Of a stretch of 9,219 bases of DNA, positions 1-9,219 are shown in pieces. This stretch comes from Hydrogenophaga sp. GTDB taxonomy: Bacteria > Pseudomonadota > Gammaproteobacteria > Burkholderiales > Burkholderiaceae_C. Positions within the stretch are counted from its first letter, which is position 1. Every line of letters begins with the position of its first letter. Under the pieces are notes generated by a model. The model was not told the DNA's origin. It saw only the letters and a program-made list of their open reading frames with translations, and ran no database searches. The translations under genes were made by a program, and so were the position numbers. Location: the NCBI GenBank assembly GCA_020047875.1, contig JAIFNE010000214.1, forward strand, positions 1 to 9,219, read 5' to 3'.

Positions 1-529
1 GCCGTTCGATGGTCAGCGCGGCGGCGGCATTGGGCTCGCGCGCCAGGGCCTCGGCGGCCACGCGGGTGTTGTTGCTGAGATCGGCGCTCAGAATGTCGAG
101 CGTGGTGCGGCCCAGGTTGAGACCGGCGGTCAGCGCAGATTCGACCCGCACGTCAAACCAGCTCTCGATCGAGCGCGAGACGAACTGGTACGACACGGTG
201 TAGATCAGCAGTCCCGGGAGCAGTCCCACCAGCACGATGATGCCGGCCAGTTTCACCAGCAAGCGGCTGCCGAACTTGCCGCGCCGAAAGCGCTGCGCCA
301 GCCGGACGCCGAGCCACAGAATTACCAGCGCCAGCACGGCCGCCACGCCCACATTGATGCCGACGAGCCAGCCGAAATTTTGTTCGTAGAGCGCGCGGTT
401 GCGGGTGGCCAGCGTCAGCAGGAACAGCAGCACCATGCCCAGGCCGGTCATGAAGACCAGCGCGGCAATGACCGCCCAGCGCCGCGAGGCGGTGTTGCGG
501 CGGGCGAGGTTTTGCTGGGTGGTGTTCAC
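1..529 (-). CDS. ntrY: NtrY-like sensor histidine kinase, N-terminal part (3' end outside window)
   Basis: The frame is open from GTG 529 to the window edge: 176 codons, no stop. It encodes the membrane and periplasmic sensor region of a large NtrY-type kinase; the HAMP, PAS and kinase domains would lie beyond the window. Three hydrophobic helices are seen at about 19-41, 52-76 and 90-113. They are followed by the family-typical SYQFVSRSIESWFDVRVESA (113-132) and TAGLNLGRTTLD, the start of the extracytoplasmic sensor region. The start is the first plausible codon, 20 nt after the DUF4390 stop; no Shine-Dalgarno is visible, so it may be coupled to the preceding gene. NtrY with NtrX is a two-component system linked in various proteobacteria to nitrogen, redox or envelope control; which applies here cannot be told. 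Identification rests on the N-terminal sequence plus the rsmB-DUF4390 context, without the catalytic domains. Confidence 0.85.
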   Translation of the reverse strand, partial: MNTTQQNLARRNTASRRWAVIAALVFMTGLGMVLLFLLTLATRNRALYEQNFGWLVGINVGVAAVLALVILWLGVRLAQRFRRGKFGSRLLVKLAGIIVLVGLLPGLLIYTVSYQFVSRSIESWFDVRVESALTAGLNLGRTTLDILSADLSNNTRVAAEALAREPNAAAALTIER

Positions 530-549
530 GGCGGCGATGGCGGCTGGCC

Positions 550-1293
550 TCAGCGCGCCAGCTCGGCGCTGGCCTCGACGCCGGAAACCTCGGGCACCGG
601 GGCAGGCGGCACGTCGGGCTCAATGGCACCGGGCACCTCGATGCGGCGCCGAAAATCGACCAGCCATTCGGGCTGGTTTGCCATGCCGATCTGAAACGGA
701 CGCGGGAGCAGGCTGAGATCGAGCCGAAACGCCAGCTCGACGCGCTGACCGCCACCAGCGGTGAGCGCGTCGGCCTCGGCGATGCGCCAGCGCAGCACCC
801 GGCTGACGCCGGCCAGGGCGTCGGAAAGATCGTCGAAGTTCTGGTGCAGCGCGTAACTCAGGCCAGCACCGCCGCGCCCCGCCTCGGCGTTGTTGGACAG
901 GCTGACGCGCCAGCGCCGGGTGAGCGGCTGATAGACCAGGCGCAGGGTGCGCTGGGCGCTGGCCACGCGCTTGTCGCTCCAGTACCAGCGGTCGCGCAGC
1001 ACCTCGGCCTGCCAGACGAAATACAGCGGCACGCCGCGCAGCAGCGCGTCTTCCACCGCCGCGCTGGGCGCAACCTCCAGCCGGGCCGACAGGTAGAGCC
1101 CGTCGCTGGTGCGCTGCAGCGCGAGGGACTCTGCCTTCGGTTCGCGAGCCACCGCCGGCAGGGCGCTGAAGAGCAACGACAACACCAGCAGCAGCGCAGC
1201 GCAGCGCCAAAAAGCCCGCGTTCGCGAACCAGCGCTGGGCTCAGCGCTTGTCAATCCGGGCGTAAAAGAAACCGTCGTATCCACCGGATTCAT
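550..1293 (-). CDS. DUF4390 domain protein with signal peptide
   Basis: This protein of 247 residues has no established biochemical function and belongs to the DUF4390 family that sits between rsmB and ntrY in many betaproteobacteria. An N-terminal export signal is visible: a basic stretch (SRTRAFWR, 23-30), a hydrophobic core (CAALLLVLSLLFSALP, 31-46) and a likely cleavage site after AVA (49). The mature part has the family's features: ESLALQRTSDGLYLSARLEV, ALLRGVPLYFVWQAEVLRDRWYW, RTLRLVYQPLTRRWRVSL, LSYALHQNFDDLSDAL and FRLDLSLLPRPFQIG. It is probably periplasmic or membrane-anchored and may serve the adjacent sensor kinase (inference from context). The start is uncertain. ATG 1293 overlaps the rsmB end by 53 nt but has its AGGA only 2 nt away; GTG 1284 or a TTG near the rsmB stop would give the same mature protein. 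Overlap suggests translational coupling. Confidence 0.85.
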   Translation of the reverse strand: MNPVDTTVSFTPGLTSAEPSAGSRTRAFWRCAALLLVLSLLFSALPAVAREPKAESLALQRTSDGLYLSARLEVAPSAAVEDALLRGVPLYFVWQAEVLRDRWYWSDKRVASAQRTLRLVYQPLTRRWRVSLSNNAEAGRGGAGLSYALHQNFDDLSDALAGVSRVLRWRIAEADALTAGGGQRVELAFRLDLSLLPRPFQIGMANQPEWLVDFRRRIEVPGAIEPDVPPAPVPEVSGVEASAELAR

Positions 1294-2608
1294 TGTCCTG
1301 CAAGCCCGTGCAAGCGCCGGCATTTCCTGGCAGCAAATGACCGGGAGCGGGCGCACAAACCGCGTCGGTGTGGCGTTCTAGAAACGAAGCGAGCTGCGCG
1401 GAGCCCTCGGCACGGAACACCGAGCAGGTGGCGTAGACCAGCCGGCCACCCGGTCTGAGCAGTGGCCACAGCGCCTCCAGCAGCCGCTGCTGCACCGCGG
1501 CGAGCTGCGCCACATCGGTTTCGCGCCGCAGCCAGCGCACGTCGGGGTGGCGGCGCACGATGCCCGAGGCGGTGCACGGCGCGTCGAGCAGGATGGCGTC
1601 AAATGGTTGGCCGTCCCACCAGCCGCTGGGCTGGGCGGCGTCGCCCGCCTGCACCCGGGCACGCAGGTGCAGGCGCTGCAGCGTGTCGGTGATGCGCTCG
1701 CAGCGCCGGGGGTCGACGTCGAGCGCGAGCAGATCGAGCTCGGCCAGCTCCAGCAGATGCGCGGTTTTGCCACCGGGCGCGGCGCAGGCGTCGAGCACGC
1801 GGGCGCCCGCTGGCCAGTCGCGCCCGGCCAGCAGCAGGGGAGCGGCCAACTGGGCAGCGGCGTCCTGCACCGAGCAGAGACCGTCGGCAAAACCCGGCAG
1901 GCGTTCCACTGGCTGGGGTGCGGCCAGCCGCAAGCCATCGTCACCCACCGGCTGGACGGCAAGACCCGCGTCTTGCAGTACCTGCTGGTACTGCGCGCGG
2001 CTGGTCAGGCGGCGGTTCACCCGCAGCGTCATGGGGCCTGGCTGGTTGCTGGCGGTCAGGATCGCCTGCCAGTGGTCGGGGTGGTCGCGCTGCAGCCGCT
2101 CGATCCACCAGCGCGGGTGGTTCCAGCGGGCTTCGAGGTCGGTTGCCAGTGCGGCTTCCAACCCGACACGCTCACGCAGAAAGCGCCGCAGGCAGGCGTT
2201 GACAAACGCCGCCTGGCGCTGGGTGCTGCGGTGCTGGCGGGCAGCGTCCACCGCCTGGTTCACCAGCGTGTGCTCGGGATAGGCGCTGAAGGCTGTCGCG
2301 GCGATACCGTCAACCGGTGGCTGCAGCAACAGGGCCACGGCGCTGCACAGCAAGGCATGCACCGCCGGCTCGGGCTTGCGCGGTGCCAGTTGGGCGACCA
2401 GGGCGCGCGCGGTACCGAACTGGCGCAACACCTGAAACGTGAGCGCCTGAACGCCTGGGCGCAAACCGGCGGGCACCGCCGGCAACAGTTCGCTGAGCGA
2501 GCGGCCCTGGGCTACGCCCTGAACGCACCGCGCGGTGTGCAGCAGCTGGGTGGCGAGGCTGGGCGCGAGCCGGGTGCTCGGGTGTTCTGGGGTGGCGGGT
2601 GCGGTCAC
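1241..2608 (-). CDS. rsmB: 16S rRNA m5C967 methyltransferase RsmB
   Basis: RsmB (Fmu/Sun) transfers a methyl group from S-adenosylmethionine to C5 of cytosine 967 (E. coli numbering) in 16S rRNA. The 455 residues are the usual length. An N-terminal NusB-like RNA-binding domain covers about 15-145 and ends with the typical RQAAFVNACLRRFLRER. The Rossmann methyltransferase domain has SVQDAAAQL (246-254), SAM motif I VLDACAAPGGKT (271-282), the acidic SAM ribose contact ALDVDP (295-300), DAPCTASG (342-349) with the release cysteine C345, and YATCS (392-396) with the nucleophile C395. It ends with the family's GYDGFFYARIDKR. The start is taken as GTG 2608: the sequence becomes family-like soon after it and no in-frame ATG occurs before residue 193. 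No clear Shine-Dalgarno is present, so the start is tentative. The stop overlaps the start of the next gene. Confidence 0.96.
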   Translation of the reverse strand: MTAPATPEHPSTRLAPSLATQLLHTARCVQGVAQGRSLSELLPAVPAGLRPGVQALTFQVLRQFGTARALVAQLAPRKPEPAVHALLCSAVALLLQPPVDGIAATAFSAYPEHTLVNQAVDAARQHRSTQRQAAFVNACLRRFLRERVGLEAALATDLEARWNHPRWWIERLQRDHPDHWQAILTASNQPGPMTLRVNRRLTSRAQYQQVLQDAGLAVQPVGDDGLRLAAPQPVERLPGFADGLCSVQDAAAQLAAPLLLAGRDWPAGARVLDACAAPGGKTAHLLELAELDLLALDVDPRRCERITDTLQRLHLRARVQAGDAAQPSGWWDGQPFDAILLDAPCTASGIVRRHPDVRWLRRETDVAQLAAVQQRLLEALWPLLRPGGRLVYATCSVFRAEGSAQLASFLERHTDAVCAPAPGHLLPGNAGACTGLQDNESGGYDGFFYARIDKR

Positions 2609-2698
2609 GGCGGCGAGGTAGGTTCGGGGCGATGGCGCGGGGTGCGCCGCAGATAGTTCCCTCCCGAGTGTCGCTCACGACGCTGCGGGCACGATCAG
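2609..2698. other. 90-nt gap between the M48 peptidase and rsmB
   Basis: I find no gene and no convincing terminator or promoter here. The only structure is a weak 5-bp stem (2634-2638 with 2644-2648) without a T-run. Whether rsmB is transcribed with the lemA-M48 pair therefore stays open. Confidence 0.5.
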
Positions 2699-3781
2699 TT
2701 AGACCAGCTTCCAGCCGGGATCGGGATGGTCGGCGGCGCCTGGCGCGGTGGTTGCGCCGGAGGCTGGCGCGGCGTGGTCTTCGCGATCGTCTGCCCGGGC
2801 GAGCGGCAGCGGGCCCTGCGCACGGCCGTAGATGCGGCGCACCCGCTGCTCCAGCGTGGGGTGCGAGTCGAGCCAGTCGCTCATCTTGTCTTCGTGCTCA
2901 GAGATCAGCAGCATGTGCTGCACATGCGAGCCCAGCGGGCGCGAGGCGGGCGCCTGGCTGCGCTGGCTCATGGCTTTGCGCAGCACGCCACCCAGGCCGT
3001 CGCGGCTGCGCGTCCACTGCACCGCGCGCGCATCGGCCAGGTACTCGCGCTGGCGCGACACCGCGGCCTGCAGCGCATGGCCGGCCAGCCAGCCCAGCCA
3101 GCCGGCGGCCATCAGGCCCAGCCCGAGCAAGGCGGCAGCGAGGCGGCGGTCGTTTTCATCGGGCTGGGAAAGCTGCTGGCCCAGGCGATAGAGCATTTCA
3201 AGCCCGAACACCATGCCGATCAGCCGCATGTTGAGCCGGGTGTCGCCCTCCACGATGTGACTGAACTCGTGTGCCACCAAGCCTTGCAGCTCCTCGCGCG
3301 TGAGGTGATCAAGCGCGCCCTGGGTCACGGCGACCACCGCGTCGTCGGCGTTCCAGCCGGCTGCGAACGCGTTGATGCGGGCGTCGCGCGCGAGCACCAT
3401 CGCCTGCGGCCGCCTCAGCCCCGAGGCAATCGCCATTTCGTCGACGATGTTGGCAAACCGCTGCTCGTCCGCGTTGCCCGAGGGCTGCGCCAGGCGCGCG
3501 CCCAGCTGCTCGGCCAGGCGCTGGCCGCCGGCACTGCGCAGGCGCGAAGTTTCCACCCACCACCCGCCCAGCACAAACAGCAGCACCAGCGCGGTATTCA
3601 CCGCCAGAAAGTGGCGCGGCAACATCAGCTCGCCGGCCACCCAGAAGCCCCAGGTGAGCCCCCAGGCCAAGGCCAGCGAGCCATTGACCAGCAACACCAA
3701 CGCGACCACGGTGACGGCAAACGCCAGCACCAGCCGCCGCGTGGCTCCACGCGCGTCGCGTTGGGCTTCGAAGATCAGCAT
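2699..3781 (-). CDS. M48 family membrane zinc metallopeptidase (HtpX-like)
   Basis: This is a 360-residue integral membrane endopeptidase of family M48, probably involved in quality control of membrane or envelope proteins. Two membrane helices lie near residues 17-42 and 57-78 and a third near 214-236. The zinc site is HEFSH at 171-175 within LQGLVAHEFSHIVEGDTRLNMRL, with E247 in SRQREYLADARAVQW as the likely third ligand. INAFAAGW (136-143) and the C-terminal SHPTLEQRVRRIYG (306-319) are also M48 marks. The last 40 residues are Ala/Pro/Asp-rich and low in complexity. The start is ATG 3781; no strong Shine-Dalgarno is visible, only a GGTGA about 9 nt upstream. It follows lemA by 41 nt, so the two are probably one transcript. 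It differs from classical HtpX in its N-terminal region and context, so I give no gene symbol. Some relatives beside lemA have a longer C-terminal region (from memory), but the ending here looks natural. Confidence 0.93.
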   Translation of the reverse strand: MLIFEAQRDARGATRRLVLAFAVTVVALVLLVNGSLALAWGLTWGFWVAGELMLPRHFLAVNTALVLLFVLGGWWVETSRLRSAGGQRLAEQLGARLAQPSGNADEQRFANIVDEMAIASGLRRPQAMVLARDARINAFAAGWNADDAVVAVTQGALDHLTREELQGLVAHEFSHIVEGDTRLNMRLIGMVFGLEMLYRLGQQLSQPDENDRRLAAALLGLGLMAAGWLGWLAGHALQAAVSRQREYLADARAVQWTRSRDGLGGVLRKAMSQRSQAPASRPLGSHVQHMLLISEHEDKMSDWLDSHPTLEQRVRRIYGRAQGPLPLARADDREDHAAPASGATTAPGAADHPDPGWKLV

Positions 3782-3822
3782 GCGGTGGCTGTCACCGGGC
3801 GTTGCTGCACAGCGTCAACCGC

Positions 3823-4385
3823 TCAGAACGCCACCTTGACCGGCGCGCGCTCTGCCTCGCTGCTGGTGGAGGCGAGCATCTCTTGCGGCAGAAACGAGAA
3901 CAGGCGTGCCAGGATCACGGTGGGAAACTGGGCCGCGGCATCGTTGAATTCGAGCACATGGTCGTTGTAGGCCTGGCGTGCGAAGCCAATGCGGTTCTCG
4001 GTGCTGGCGAGCTCCTCGCTCAGCTCGCGCATGGTCTGGTCGGCCTTGAGATCGGGATAGGCCTCAGCCACCGCAAACAGGCGGCCCAGGGCGCCGCCAA
4101 GCAGCCGGCGTTCAAGGGGCTGCTGGCCGCGCGCTGCTCAGCATCGCGCGCCTGGTTGCGCGCCGCAATCACCGCCTCCAGCGTCTGGGCCTCGTGCGCC
4201 AGGTATTTGCGCGCCACCTCGACCAGATTGGGAATCAGGTCGTAGCGCCGCTTGAGCTGCACATCGATCTGGCCAAACGCATTGGCGATCGCGTTCTTCA
4301 GGCGAACCAGCCGGTTGTAGGCGCCCACCGCCCAGAAAAACACCAGCAAACCAATGGCCAACAAAACCCAGAGCGTCGCGGACAT
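3823..4385 (-). CDS. lemA: LemA family membrane protein, frame broken at about 4104
   Basis: LemA proteins have one N-terminal membrane helix and a long helical coiled domain; their molecular role is poorly defined. The start is ATG 4385, with AAGGA 9 nt upstream (4395-4399). Residues 4-22 form the membrane helix (LWVLLAIGLLVFFWAVGAY). The family core follows: NRLVRLKNAIANAFGQIDVQ, LKRRYDLIPNLVEVARKYLAHE and EAVIAARNQA. After NAG (residue 94, about 4104) the frame is lost; reading on gives an unrelated tail ending at 4020. The native sequence resumes in the next frame as LLGGALGRLFAVAEAYPDLKADQ, then ENRIGFARQAYNDHVLEFN and FP-containing C-terminal sequence, to TGA at 3823. Adding about 11 lost residues would give roughly 198 aa, normal for the family. 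The M48 peptidase starts 41 nt downstream, the common lemA partner. A sequence error is likelier than gene loss. Confidence 0.9.
4100..4112 (-). other. Frameshifting deletion junction (about 34 nt lost) in lemA
   Basis: The coding strand reads AACGCCGGCTGCTTGGCGGC. The first frame gives NAG then nonsense; the second gives LLGGALGRLFAVAEAYPDLK. LemA homologues have about eleven residues, including a GAE-like motif, between NAG and L-GALGRLFA (from memory). The frame moves in the same sense as in rpoC, consistent with a loss of 3n+1 nt. The exact lost length cannot be read from this sequence. Confidence 0.75.
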
Positions 4386-4421
4386 GTGTGGTTTTCCTTT
4401 TGAAGTCGGTTACGGCGAAGC

Positions 4422-4427
4422 AATATA
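4422..4427 (-). promoter_or_regulatory. Possible -10 element of a lemA promoter
   Basis: The minus strand reads TATATT here, five of six matches to the sigma-70 -10 consensus. It sits in a locally AT-rich patch between the rpoC terminator and the lemA start, 36 nt before the ATG. I find no convincing -35 at 16-18 bp. A promoter is needed somewhere in this gap because the terminator precedes it. Confidence 0.35.
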
Positions 4428-4475
4428 ACGCGCTGCCGGCGTCGAACCCCGCAGCGCAGTTCACGATGCGCCATG

Positions 4476-4506
4476 AAAAACGCCCCCGGTCGGATGACCG
4501 GGGGCG
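4476..4506 (-). terminator. Rho-independent terminator after rpoC
   Basis: CGCCCCCGGTC (4481-4491) and GACCGGGGGCG (4496-4506) form a perfect 11-bp GC-rich stem with a 4-nt loop. In the direction of rpoC transcription the stem is followed at once by five T (A5 at 4476-4480 on the plus strand). It starts 40 nt after the rpoC stop and separates the rpoBC operon from lemA. Confidence 0.93.
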
Positions 4507-4512
4507 TGTCTG

Positions 4513-4533
4513 ACCCAGGCGGTCAGCCTGGGT
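4513..4533 (-). other. Second hairpin between the rpoC stop and the terminator
   Basis: ACCCAGGC (4513-4520) and GCCTGGGT (4526-4533) form a perfect 8-bp stem with a 5-nt loop. It lies in the transcript just 13 nt after the rpoC stop and 6 nt before the terminator hairpin. No T-run follows it, so it is more likely to protect the 3' end or act as an accessory stem than to terminate by itself. Confidence 0.55.
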
Positions 4534-4546
4534 GGGAGCGCGCGCT

Positions 4547-8676
<4,130 letters not shown>

Positions 8677-8684
8677 GAAGAATT

Positions 8685-8689
8685 TCCTT
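8685..8689 (-). promoter_or_regulatory. Ribosome binding site of rpoC, decides the start codon
   Basis: The transcript reads AAGGA 8 nt upstream of the ATG at 8674-8676. The open frame continues upstream to 8739 (MFWVKSLQPPS...), but those 21 residues match nothing in RpoC and lie in the spacer. The Shine-Dalgarno sequence and the family start MKSLLDLFKQF both fix the start at 8676. Confidence 0.85.
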
Positions 8690-8740
8690 AAAAAAATGAA
8701 GGCAACGGATGGAGGCTGAAGTGACTTAACCCAGAACACC

Positions 8741-8811
8741 GCGGAACTGGCTTTGCCAGGCCGCAGGTGTTGTCCCCCTCTCAGGGGGAAGCCGCGAGGC
8801 GGCGCAGGAGG
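8741..8811 (-). repeat. Palindromic spacer element of three consecutive hairpins between rpoB and rpoC
   Basis: The spacer between the rpoB stop and rpoC holds three adjacent inverted repeats. On the plus strand, 8741-8764 pairs GCGG and CTGGC with GCCAG and CCGC around a TTT loop, with small internal bulges. Then 8773-8779 (TCCCCCT) pairs perfectly with 8783-8789 (AGGGGGA) across a 3-nt loop. Finally 8791-8795 (GCCGC) pairs with 8799-8803 (GCGGC) across GAG. No T-run follows the hairpins in the direction of transcription, so this is not a typical terminator. From memory, similar GGCTTTGCC / CCCCC..GGGGG / GCCGC..GCGGC arrangements are dispersed between genes in Comamonadaceae, so this is probably one copy of an intergenic repeat family. 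Only one copy is visible here, so membership of a family is inference. Confidence 0.6.
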
Positions 8812-9219
8812 TCATCCGCGTTCCAATTCGATGTCGATACCGAGCGAGCGGATTTCCTTGACCAGCACGTTGAACGACTCGGGCATGCCCGCCTCGATCG
8901 AATGCTCGCCCTTGACGATGCTTTCGTACACCTTGGTGCGGCCCTGCACGTCGTCGGACTTGACGGTGAGCATTTCCTGCAGGATGTACGAAGCGCCATA
9001 GGCCTCCAGCGCCCACACCTCCATCTCGCCGAAGCGCTGGCCACCGAACTGCGCCTTGCCACCCAGCGGCTGCTGGGTCACGAGCGAGTAAGGGCCGGTG
9101 GAGCGGGCGTGCATCTTGTCGTCAACCAGGTGGTGCAGCTTCAGGAAGTGCATGTAGCCCACGGTGGTCACGCGCTCGAAAGCCTCGCCGGTGCGGCCGT
9201 CGTACAGCTGCGCCTGGGT
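8812..9219 (-). CDS. rpoB: RNA polymerase beta subunit, C-terminal part (5' end outside window)
   Basis: This is the last 135 codons of RpoB, the beta subunit of the core RNA polymerase. The frame is open from the window edge to a TGA at 8812-8814. The sequence shows the family's C-terminal signature: TQAQLYDGRTGEAFER, then GYMHFLKLHHLVDDKMHARS, the QQPLGGKAQFGGQRFGEME block that binds beta' and the switch region, EVWALEAYGA, LQEMLTVKSDD, and the ending IRSLGIDIELERG. No segment expected in this part of the protein appears to be missing, unlike in the adjacent rpoC. Many Comamonadaceae RpoB proteins end in a very similar ELER tail (from memory). The next gene, rpoC, follows after a 135-nt spacer, the standard rpoBC order. 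Identity is certain; only the C-terminus is present. Confidence 0.98.
   Translation of the reverse strand, partial: TQAQLYDGRTGEAFERVTTVGYMHFLKLHHLVDDKMHARSTGPYSLVTQQPLGGKAQFGGQRFGEMEVWALEAYGASYILQEMLTVKSDDVQGRTKVYESIVKGEHSIEAGMPESFNVLVKEIRSLGIDIELERG

Noticed and set aside
371..385. Suspected homopolymer frameshift in ntrY
   Set aside because: Re-reading the strand gives GAACAAAATTTCGGC, which continues EQNFGW in one frame; ntrY is intact over the whole window.
153..755. Minus-strand frame of 200 codons overlapping DUF4390 and ntrY
   Set aside because: It runs out of frame across two better-supported genes and its Arg/Pro/Ala-rich translation matches nothing.
2634..2648. Small hairpin in the M48-rsmB gap as a terminator
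   Set aside because: Only a 5-bp stem and no T-run in either direction.
1547..3970. Long plus-strand frames (1547-2656 and 2726-3970) opposite rsmB and the M48 gene
   Set aside because: Both are antisense shadows; catalytic motifs of RsmB and M48 are unmistakable on the minus strand.
8690..8696. T7 run on the rpoC strand just before the ribosome binding site as an attenuator terminator
   Set aside because: No stable GC-rich stem lies immediately before it; only a 4-bp AAGT/ACTT palindrome is nearby, so termination is unlikely.
8677..8739. Upstream extension of rpoC to 8739
   Set aside because: The extra 21 residues have no family match and fall in the spacer; a good Shine-Dalgarno marks ATG 8676.

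Overview
This is a GC-rich window in which every recognisable gene lies on the minus strand. It looks like the chromosome of a betaproteobacterium in Burkholderiales, most likely Comamonadaceae. That placement rests on remembered family sequence: the RpoB/RpoC wording, the rsmB-DUF4390-ntrY order, and the palindromic spacer between rpoB and rpoC. I cannot name a genus. Read in the direction of transcription, from high to low coordinates, the window runs rpoB 3' end, rpoC, terminator, lemA, an M48 membrane metallopeptidase, rsmB, a DUF4390 protein, and the 5' end of an ntrY-type sensor kinase.

Region 1 (about 9219-4476) is the end of the RNA polymerase beta / beta' operon. The rpoB tail is followed by a 135-nt spacer with three hairpins, then rpoC with a good ribosome binding site. 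A textbook Rho-independent terminator lies just after the rpoC stop. Region 2 (about 4430-2699) holds lemA and a three-TM, HEXXH-containing M48 peptidase, a common pairing of membrane proteins. Region 3 (2608-1) holds rsmB (16S rRNA m5C methyltransferase), a secreted or periplasmic DUF4390 protein, and the N-terminal membrane and periplasmic part of a NtrY-like histidine kinase. These three are tightly spaced or overlapping, so they are probably co-transcribed, with the response regulator ntrX expected beyond the window.

The main unexpected signal is that two otherwise normal genes have lost short blocks of conserved coding sequence. rpoC appears to lack about 27 nt near codon 11 (in frame), 33 nt near codon 597 (in frame) and 34 nt after codon 720 (frameshift). 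Adding back these 9, 11 and 11 residues gives about 1407 aa, the usual RpoC length. lemA has a similar loss of roughly 34 nt that also shifts the frame. RpoC is essential and all flanking sequence is perfectly conserved. The simplest reading is therefore small deletions introduced by assembly or amplification, not four natural mutations, but this needs the reads to settle. I see no mobile element, CRISPR array, tRNA, rRNA or novel defence-type system here; gene content is ordinary housekeeping.
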